DNA of 64,000 nt from Mesorhizobium neociceri. GTDB taxonomy: Bacteria; Pseudomonadota; Alphaproteobacteria; Rhizobiales; Rhizobiaceae. Both the position numbers and the translations under genes were made by a program. Positions 57,283-64,000 of the stretch are shown piece by piece. Each line of letters starts with the position of its first letter. The first letter of the stretch is position 1. The stretch lies in the NCBI RefSeq assembly GCF_013520985.1, contig NZ_JACDTY010000001.1, positions 496,001 through 560,000 of the forward strand, in the 5' to 3' direction. Below the pieces are notes generated by a model that ran no database searches, was not told the DNA's origin, and was given only the letters and a program-made list of their open reading frames with translations.

Positions 57283-57588
57283 TCACTCGCCCCAGACATA
57301 GTTTAACGAACCGTCCTCGACGCGCGTCGACAGGAACATCAGGCGGGATGCTTTTGGCGCCGGACCCTCGAGCCGGTCGCCTGATGCCATGTCGAAGGCG
57401 GCGCCGTGCCATTGGCAGACCAGCTTGCCGTCCTTGCAGTCGAGCGGCCCGCCGAAATGCAAACAGACATTGGCGGCGGCGCGGATGCGATCACCGCTGC
57501 GCCAGACATGGACCTCGCGGCCGAAGAACGGCGCGATCAGGCTGCCTGTCGGCGGAATATCGGCGAGTTTGCAGATTTCGTGTTTCAT
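57283..57588 (-). CDS. Rieske [2Fe-2S] ferredoxin-like protein
   Basis: A 101-aa single-domain Rieske protein: C42 and H44 in VCLHFGGPL, C58 and H61 in LVCQWHGAAF bind the cluster. It begins MKHEICKLADIPPTGS. Such small Rieske proteins carry electrons to oxygenases or are stand-alone redox carriers. It is one base upstream of the GST start, so both are one operon under the three MarR-type sites. Confidence 0.88.
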   Translation of the reverse strand: MKHEICKLADIPPTGSLIAPFFGREVHVWRSGDRIRAAANVCLHFGGPLDCKDGKLVCQWHGAAFDMASGDRLEGPAPKASRLMFLSTRVEDGSLNYVWGE

Positions 57589-57607
57589 GGGATTCCTCGG
57601 GCGATTG

Positions 57608-57666
57608 ATGCAATTGCATTAATATAGATGCAGATGCATTGATCGTCAAGCTTGATGCAATTGCAT
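57608..57666. promoter_or_regulatory. Cluster of three MarR-type operators
   Basis: Two identical 12-bp perfect palindromes ATGCAATTGCAT (57608-57619 and 57655-57666) and one variant ATGCAGATGCAT (57628-57639) lie between the Rieske-GST genes and the divergent MarR gene. Such a cluster fits cooperative binding by MarR and autoregulation. Confidence 0.75.
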
Positions 57667-57685
57667 CTATCGTCTAGGATGAGCC

Positions 57686-58144
57686 ATGACCAAAACAGCC
57701 ACGCCTTCGCCCGAAGCCATCAAGGCCTGGGCGCGCCTGATGCGGGTTTCACGCCAGCTCATCGAACAGGCTGAAGAGGCTTTGAAGGACAGCGGCTTGC
57801 CGCCGCTCGCCTGGTACGACGTGCTGCACGAGCTTGCAGAGGCGGGCGAGGGCGGGCTGCGACCGTTCCAGCTGATCGAGCGCACGCTGTTTGCGCAGTA
57901 CAACATCTCACGGCTGCTGGCGCGGCTCGAGGCCGACGGACTGGTCGAAAAACTGAAGGCGGCCGATGACGGACGCGGTCAGACCATCCGCATTTCGGCC
58001 AAGGGCCGTGAGACGCGGCGGCGGATGTGGGCGGTCTACGGGCGCTCGATCATGGAGCTGGTTGGTGCAAAGCTCTCGGCGGACGAGTTGCGCACGGTGT
58101 CGGCATTGCTCGGCCGTCTGCGCCTGCCGCCTGCAACGGACTGA
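57686..58144 (+). CDS. MarR family transcriptional regulator
   Basis: A 152-aa winged helix protein. LPPLAWYDVLHELAEAGEGGLRPFQLIERTLFAQYNISRLLARLEADGLVEKLKAADDGRGQTIRISAKGRETRRRMW is the MarR DNA-binding domain with the wing DDGRGQ. It is divergent from the Rieske/GST pair across three palindromes, so it probably senses a compound handled by them. Confidence 0.92.
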   Translation: MTKTATPSPEAIKAWARLMRVSRQLIEQAEEALKDSGLPPLAWYDVLHELAEAGEGGLRPFQLIERTLFAQYNISRLLARLEADGLVEKLKAADDGRGQTIRISAKGRETRRRMWAVYGRSIMELVGAKLSADELRTVSALLGRLRLPPATD

Positions 58145-58171
58145 GCACGCCGCGCTGCGGGCCTCTGGCTG

Positions 58172-58606
58172 TCAGGCCGGATGGCTGCCCCAGAGAAAGG
58201 CCAGCGTCGCCAGCACACCCAGTCCGGCGCGCATCAGGTGCAGGCTGCCCCATTTGACGATCAAGGCCCTGGCTTGCGGATTGTCGGCACTTGCGTCCAT
58301 CGCCTCCAGCACCTTGTTGGTCGGCATCATCACCATCAGCGTCCACGGCCAGGGCAGGATGATCAACACAGCGCCGAGCAAGAAGGCGAAGCCACCGGTC
58401 TGCCACCAGGCGATCAGGCCGAGAAGGAAGGCAACGATGGCGATCGATGCCTGCATAGCCGCGCCGCGCTTGTAGGAAGGCTGCCATTCCCTGAGCAGCG
58501 CCTTATCGTCGAGGCCAAGCCGCGCCGGTTGCTCTGCGACGCTGACATAGATCGCGGCGCCGGAGAATGCGGCAGCGACCGTCAAGGCAAGCAATCCGGT
58601 CAGCAT
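58172..58606 (-). CDS. DUF1772 family membrane protein
   Basis: A 144-aa protein with four hydrophobic helices. The N-terminal AFSGAAIYVSVAEQPARL and C-terminal WGSLHLMRAGLGVLATLAFLW are the conserved ends of DUF1772 (anthrone-oxygenase-like) proteins. Start ATG 58606. Function is unknown; divergent from a TetR gene with a palindrome at 58698. Confidence 0.85.
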   Translation of the reverse strand: MLTGLLALTVAAAFSGAAIYVSVAEQPARLGLDDKALLREWQPSYKRGAAMQASIAIVAFLLGLIAWWQTGGFAFLLGAVLIILPWPWTLMVMMPTNKVLEAMDASADNPQARALIVKWGSLHLMRAGLGVLATLAFLWGSHPA

Positions 58607-58697
58607 CTTCGTTCCCCGAGGGCAGGCGTGAAGTGAACTGTCCGAACAGAAATAGGGGCTTGCAAGGCCAAGGACAATACGCCATAGAGGTGCCGAA

Positions 58698-58712
58698 CCG
58701 TAACGTACGGTA
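58698..58712. promoter_or_regulatory. Candidate TetR operator near DUF1772 gene
   Basis: ACCGTA and TACGGT are exact inverted copies around ACG, roughly midway between the two divergent starts (92 bases from DUF1772 and 43 from TetR). Placement suits repression of both. Confidence 0.55.
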
Positions 58713-58754
58713 CGCCTGCCGCATTTGCCGGCCGGCAGTGCCCGAGGAACAACC

Positions 58755-60454
<1,700 letters not shown>

Positions 60455-60478
60455 TTCGCGATTTCAGCGTTGAACAGC

Positions 60479-60508
60479 AAAGCCGGCGGAGTGATCCGCC
60501 GGCTTTTT
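60479..60508 (+). terminator. Intrinsic terminator after ilvC
   Basis: AAAGCCGGCGGA and TCCGCCGGCTTT form a perfect 12-bp stem around GTGA, followed by further T residues. Confidence 0.88.
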
Positions 60509-60532
60509 CGTCAGTTCGCTGCGTAAGGGCAC

Positions 60533-60817
60533 TCAGCCATAGTGCCAGTGCGGCTTCGGCTCGGTGCCGGTGAACTCGACGCCGATGCGGTCGTCGCGGC
60601 GCCAGCGCACGATGGCCTTGTAGCCGATGCCGTCGACCGGCACATACAGCAGGAACTCGTCCGGCACGCGCGCGTCGATCGGCACTTTCAGCTCGGCGCC
60701 GCCTGCATGCATGTTGCGCACCGTGCACGTGATCTCGGAATTGGTGATGCCGGTCAGGATCGTCGCGCCTTTCAGCACGCGCGCCCGGTGTTTGTTTCTC
60801 AATTCGTCGTCGGCCAT
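60533..60817 (-). CDS. PilZ domain protein
   Basis: A 94-aa PilZ domain beginning MADDELRNKHRARVLKGATILTG (the RxxxR-like basic loop R11-R13) and containing TVRNMHAGGAELKVPIDARVPDEF, the D/NxSxxG-like second motif (here NMHAGG). PilZ proteins bind cyclic di-GMP; the motif is slightly degenerate so binding is likely but not certain. Monocistronic, convergent with ilvC. Confidence 0.88.
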   Translation of the reverse strand: MADDELRNKHRARVLKGATILTGITNSEITCTVRNMHAGGAELKVPIDARVPDEFLLYVPVDGIGYKAIVRWRRDDRIGVEFTGTEPKPHWHYG

Positions 60818-60940
60818 GACGGCACGTCCTTCGCGACCGGATCGGCGCGATCGTCAGATGAGGGAACCGTATCATGGATAGGCTGAGCCGATAAACATAT
60901 GGTTAGCGACGATCGTCTCCAGGCCTCTCTCCCAAATGGA

Positions 60941-60967
60941 AACGGCGCCGCGATGGGCGGCGCCGTT
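60941..60967 (-). terminator. Probable terminator of the BA14K gene
   Basis: AACGGCGCCGC and GCGGCGCCGTT are a perfect 11-bp stem around GATGG; on the minus strand it is followed by TTTCCATTT, so it may stop the BA14K transcript. Confidence 0.5.
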
Positions 60968-60986
60968 GTGCATTGTCGCCTATAGT

Positions 60987-61583
60987 TCAGCTATAGGGCG
61001 ACCAGCATTGCTGGCGCGGGCCATTGTAGGGCTGGAACGTGTTGTCCCAGGACCGGTAAGACCGGTAGCGGTCATAGCACCACTGGACATGGGCGCTGGA
61101 AAGACGCTGCGTACGATAATAGCGGCGGGGCGCCGGCTGCACGTAGTAGCCGTCATTGTAGTAGCGGTTATTATAGTAGCCGTTGTTGTAGATGCTGCCG
61201 AGGCCGAGACCCAGGCCGAGGCCGAGAACCGCGGCGGCGCCGCTATCAAAATCGCGGCCGTGACGATGGCGATGATGGCGCCAGCGCCAGTTGTCGCCGC
61301 CATCCCAGTTGCCGCCATTATTCCAGTTGCCGTTGTTCCAGTTGCCTGACCGGGAAAAGCGACGGCCGTCGTGGCGGCGCCACCGCCAATCGTTAAAGGA
61401 GCGGCGGTCATTGCCGCCCGCCCAGTCGTCGCGAACCGGCGTGACCGTCGGGGCTGCTGTGCTTGTCGGCACAGACAGGTTTGGCTGCAGGATCGGGCCG
61501 GCGGCGGACGGCGCCGTGAGACCCGAGACGAGACCGAGCGCTATCAGCCCGGATTTGACCGTGGAAGAAAAGAGCGAGTTCAT
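60987..61583 (-). CDS. BA14K family protein
   Basis: A 198-aa secreted protein with a signal peptide ([16 protein letters not shown]). The middle is Asn/Trp/Arg/Gly-rich low complexity ([25 protein letters not shown]) with His clusters, then a Tyr-rich stretch, and the C-terminal BA14K motif [32 protein letters not shown], where two cysteines are conserved. BA14K proteins have lectin-like or immunoreactive properties in Brucella. Start ATG 61583. Confidence 0.9.
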   Translation of the reverse strand: MNSLFSSTVKSGLIALGLVSGLTAPSAAGPILQPNLSVPTSTAAPTVTPVRDDWAGGNDRRSFNDWRWRRHDGRRFSRSGNWNNGNWNNGGNWDGGDNWRWRHHRHRHGRDFDSGAAAVLGLGLGLGLGSIYNNGYYNNRYYNDGYYVQPAPRRYYRTQRLSSAHVQWCYDRYRSYRSWDNTFQPYNGPRQQCWSPYS

Positions 61584-61750
61584 TGCACTCTCCAATCGAT
61601 ACAGGCCCCACGCCCAGAATACCCCAGGGAAGAAGCCTATTGATGGAACTTTCCATCTGAACGGAGGATGAACAAAAAGGTTCCATCAACCCAGGCGAGC
61701 AAGGGCGAAGCCCTTGTTTTCGACGCCGCTTGCAGGCAAAGGTCACGGCC

Positions 61751-62863
61751 ATGTCGCTACGCCTCGCTACCTTCAATGTCGAAAACCTGATGAACAGGTT
61801 CGATTTCTCCGGCTACCGCAACCAGCTCAACGAAGACCGCACGCTGGCGCTTTTCGACATCCAGAGCGAGGCCGAATACAGGATGCTGGAGCAGGCGCGC
61901 GCCATCGCGCAGTCCGACGATACGCGCCAGCTGACGGCGCTGGCGATAGCTGCCACGCGCGCGGACATCATCTGCATGCAGGAGGTCGACAATATCGAGG
62001 CGCTGAAGGCCTTCGAATATGGCTATCTCTTCAAGATGGTGGGTGAGGGCTACCGGCAGAAATACACCACCTCCGGCAATGATTCGCGCGGCATCGATGT
62101 TGCCGTGATGATGCGCAACGAGACCGCGCAGGGCCAGCCGATCGAATTCGTGCGCATGACCAGCCATGCCTATGTCACCTTCGAACAGTTCGGCCTGTTC
62201 ACGCCGGAACTGGCCGAACTCGGGCATCAAGCCAATGAGCGCATCTTCCGGCGCGACTGCCTCGAGGTCGACATCAAGGTCGGCGGCGTGCCGCTGACGC
62301 TTTATCTCGTGCATTTCAAATCGATGGGCTCGCCGCGCAACGGGCTCGACGGTCGCGAAGCGACGATGCCGATGCGCGTCGCCGAGGCACAGGCGGTACG
62401 ACACATCATCGAGGAGCGCTTCAGCAAGGATCACGCCGCCGACAAGCGCTGGGCGATCTGCGGTGACATGAACGACTACCGGCAGCGGGTGAAGATCGAG
62501 GGCGACGCCGTCGACGGTTACCGCTTCCAGGTGATCGACGAGAGCCAGTCCTGTCTCAATGTGCTTACCGCCGGCGGCTTTTGCGAGAATGTCGTCGAGC
62601 GGCGGCCGGAGATGGACCGCTGGAGTTTCTATCACACGCGCGGACCGAAGGAGCGGCATCTGTGCCAGCTCGACTACATCCTGTTGTCGAAAGGGCTGGC
62701 GGCGAAGAATGCGACCGCCGTTCCCGACATCATCCGCAACGGCCAGCCCTGGCGCACCATCTTTCCGGCCGGCCAGGCGGTGGAACGCTTTCCACGCGCC
62801 GGCTGGGACCGGCCGAAGGCCTCGGACCATTGTCCGGTGGCGATCACCCTGGACATGGCCTGA
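61751..62863 (+). CDS. Endonuclease/exonuclease/phosphatase family protein
   Basis: A 370-aa protein with the EEP fold: LRLATFNVENLMNRFDF at the N-terminus, ADIICMQEVDNIEAL with the metal-binding glutamate, VHFKSMG, ICGDMNDYRQ, and the terminal SDHCPVAITLDM. The group includes nucleases and phosphoesterases; substrate is unknown. It is followed, almost overlapping, by the NUDIX-like gene, so the two are probably one operon. Confidence 0.9.
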   Translation: MSLRLATFNVENLMNRFDFSGYRNQLNEDRTLALFDIQSEAEYRMLEQARAIAQSDDTRQLTALAIAATRADIICMQEVDNIEALKAFEYGYLFKMVGEGYRQKYTTSGNDSRGIDVAVMMRNETAQGQPIEFVRMTSHAYVTFEQFGLFTPELAELGHQANERIFRRDCLEVDIKVGGVPLTLYLVHFKSMGSPRNGLDGREATMPMRVAEAQAVRHIIEERFSKDHAADKRWAICGDMNDYRQRVKIEGDAVDGYRFQVIDESQSCLNVLTAGGFCENVVERRPEMDRWSFYHTRGPKERHLCQLDYILLSKGLAAKNATAVPDIIRNGQPWRTIFPAGQAVERFPRAGWDRPKASDHCPVAITLDMA

Positions 62864-62865
62864 GC

Positions 62866-63591
62866 GTGAGTTTCGACCTGCCGCGCAACGTCATCCTGCC
62901 GGTCGATGAAATCGACGTTCGGCTCGACCCGGGCCCGCATCCGTTCGAGCGCGACAATGCACAGGCCATCACTGATAACTGGCGCCGGGAAATCGCTGCC
63001 AAGCCGGCACTGTTCGACGGCACCGTGGTGCTGCTCTCGGCGCTCTCCTGGGGCGACAACCATCTCGTCGGGCGCTGTCACGCGGTGAAGTATTCGACCT
63101 TCATGCTGTGGCGCAAGAACCGGCAGGGGACCGGCGCCGAGCACGCCTATGGCCACGCCATGCTGGTCGCCGGCGACAATGCGCTGGTGGCGATCCGCAT
63201 GGGCTCGCACACGGTCGGCGCCGGCAGTGTCTATTTCGCCGCTGGCTCGTTCGAGCCGATCGATTTTCGCGACGGCCGCGTCGATGTCGATTTCAACATG
63301 ATCCGCGAAGTGCGCGAGGAGACCGGGCTTGACCTGACAGGCGCCGCGCGCGGCAGGCGCTACCATGCGCTGTCGACTTCGACCGGCACGGTTCTCTTCC
63401 GCCGCTACCACGTCGATGCGCCGGCCAGTGAGATCGCGCGGCGCATCTCGGCCTTCGTCGCCACCGAGGCCGATCCCGAGATCGAAGGACCGGTGATCAT
63501 CCGCCATGCGGAAGATCTGCCGGAAGGGCTGGCGCCGCATATGAAGCCGCTGATCGAGTGGCATTTTGCCAACGGTGGCGAGGACCCCTGA
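62866..63591 (+). CDS. NUDIX-like hydrolase
   Basis: A 241-aa protein from GTG 62866. The NUDIX motif core REVREETGLDL is clear, but the first glutamate expected 8 residues upstream is replaced (Val), so the box is incomplete. The N-terminal half precedes a GHAMLVAGDNALVAIRMGSHTVGAG strand region. It may hydrolyse nucleotide-sugar or nucleoside-diphosphate substrates, or be inactive. It starts 2 bases after the upstream gene's stop. Confidence 0.78.
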   Translation: MSFDLPRNVILPVDEIDVRLDPGPHPFERDNAQAITDNWRREIAAKPALFDGTVVLLSALSWGDNHLVGRCHAVKYSTFMLWRKNRQGTGAEHAYGHAMLVAGDNALVAIRMGSHTVGAGSVYFAAGSFEPIDFRDGRVDVDFNMIREVREETGLDLTGAARGRRYHALSTSTGTVLFRRYHVDAPASEIARRISAFVATEADPEIEGPVIIRHAEDLPEGLAPHMKPLIEWHFANGGEDP

Positions 63592-63595
63592 CCTG

Positions 63596-64000
63596 TCACG
63601 GAAACAGCGGCGGCAGCGTCTCCTGTGACTCGCTTTCCCGAGGTTCAGAGATCGCTGCCGGTTGCGGCCGGGTCGGGGCGCCGTCGTCCTTGTAGTAGTA
63701 GCTGTAGCCGTTGATCGCCGGCGCGCCGCCGAGATGCGCGTAGAGAATTTTTGACCCCTCGGGGAAGAAGCCCTTGCGGGTCAGATCGATCAGGCCCTGC
63801 ATCGACTTTCCCTCATAGACCGGGTCGGTGATCATGGCCTCGGTGCGGGCCGCCAGCCGGATCGCGTCGTTGGTCTCGTTCGAGGGAACACCGTAGGCCG
63901 GATAGGCATAGTCGGGGTTGATGACGATTTCGTCGTCGCGCACAGCGCGGCCGAGTCCGACGAGGGCGGCGGTGTCATCGACGATGCGCCGGACCTGGGC
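63596..64000 (-). CDS. ACC deaminase/D-cysteine desulfhydrase family protein, 5' end outside window
   Basis: The 134 visible C-terminal residues contain [58 protein letters not shown], the characteristic C-terminus of PLP-dependent 1-aminocyclopropane-1-carboxylate deaminases and D-cysteine desulfhydrases. About 30 residues of an Arg/Glu/Pro-rich tail follow, longer than usual. ACC deaminase lowers plant ethylene, a common rhizobial trait; D-cysteine activity is the alternative. The N-terminus with the PLP lysine is not in the window. Confidence 0.82.
   Translation of the reverse strand, partial: AQVRRIVDDTAALVGLGRAVRDDEIVINPDYAYPAYGVPSNETNDAIRLAARTEAMITDPVYEGKSMQGLIDLTRKGFFPEGSKILYAHLGGAPAINGYSYYYKDDGAPTRPQPAAISEPRESESQETLPPLFP

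Noticed and set aside
60988..61411. Ala/Val-rich open frames on both strands over the BA14K gene
   Set aside because: Products of the low-complexity coding DNA of BA14K; not independent genes.

Overview
The window looks like chromosomal DNA of a Mesorhizobium-type alphaproteobacterium (Hyphomicrobiales, Phyllobacteriaceae). The grounds are the high GC content, a circularly permuted tmRNA gene whose tag reads ANDNYAEARLAA, rhizobial-type intergenic repeats, a BA14K-family protein, and the gene order thyA ... folA-hflK-hflC-degP ... serB/miaA ... ilvB-ilvN ... ilvC. The species assignment is inference. No tRNA, rRNA, CRISPR array, insertion sequence or prophage was recognised.

Layout. 1-3.6 kb: a thioesterase fragment, a glycolate/D-lactate-type FAD oxidase, a frameshifted small membrane protein and two hypotheticals. 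3.6-11.4 kb: a giant AsmA-family protein with a TolA-like tail, the RHH/DUF4169/SspB cluster on the minus strand, a divergent TetR/Bcr-type efflux pair around a 20-bp palindrome, and an AAA_28 ATPase. 11.5-12.4 kb: two-piece tmRNA and a DUF2853 gene. 12.4-25.6 kb: thyA, a HEPN-like two-gene pair, a complete molybdate block (mop, modABC, a short modE, two candidate ModE sites), cobF, a DUF4424 protein, folA, a DMSP-lyase-like cupin, hflK-hflC-DUF2065, degP and a PIN/antitoxin pair. 25.6-37.3 kb: an acetyltransferase, serB, miaA, a diguanylate cyclase, a 145-bp inverted repeat, HerA, an XRE-cupin regulator, a flavin monooxygenase, and a LysR gene divergent from a pair matching TmpA-TmpB of 2-trimethylaminoethylphosphonate degradation.

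37.4-49.1 kb: the ilvBN operon behind a promoter, leader peptide and terminator that form a typical attenuator with an apparently leaderless leader peptide; then an ArsR/desaturase pair, a LysE exporter, an RND efflux pair and a nitrile hydratase operon (alpha, beta, accessory protein). 49.2-64 kb: a RecD-like helicase, pdxJ, kup, and three compact regulator/enzyme pairs with visible palindromic operators (HxlR/QorB-like, MarR/GST-Rieske, TetR/DUF1772). These are followed by ilvC, PilZ, BA14K, an endonuclease/exonuclease/phosphatase protein, a NUDIX-like protein and the C-terminal end of an ACC-deaminase-family enzyme.

Functional threads: branched-chain amino acid synthesis (ilvB, ilvN, ilvC), folate/dTMP (thyA, folA), membrane protein quality control (hflKC, degP, sspB, tmRNA), molybdenum uptake, phosphonate/nitrile catabolism and multidrug efflux. 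Most genes are conserved core genes. The more accessory parts are 13.5-14.3 kb, 24.9-25.6 kb, 28.1-37.4 kb and 40-59 kb.
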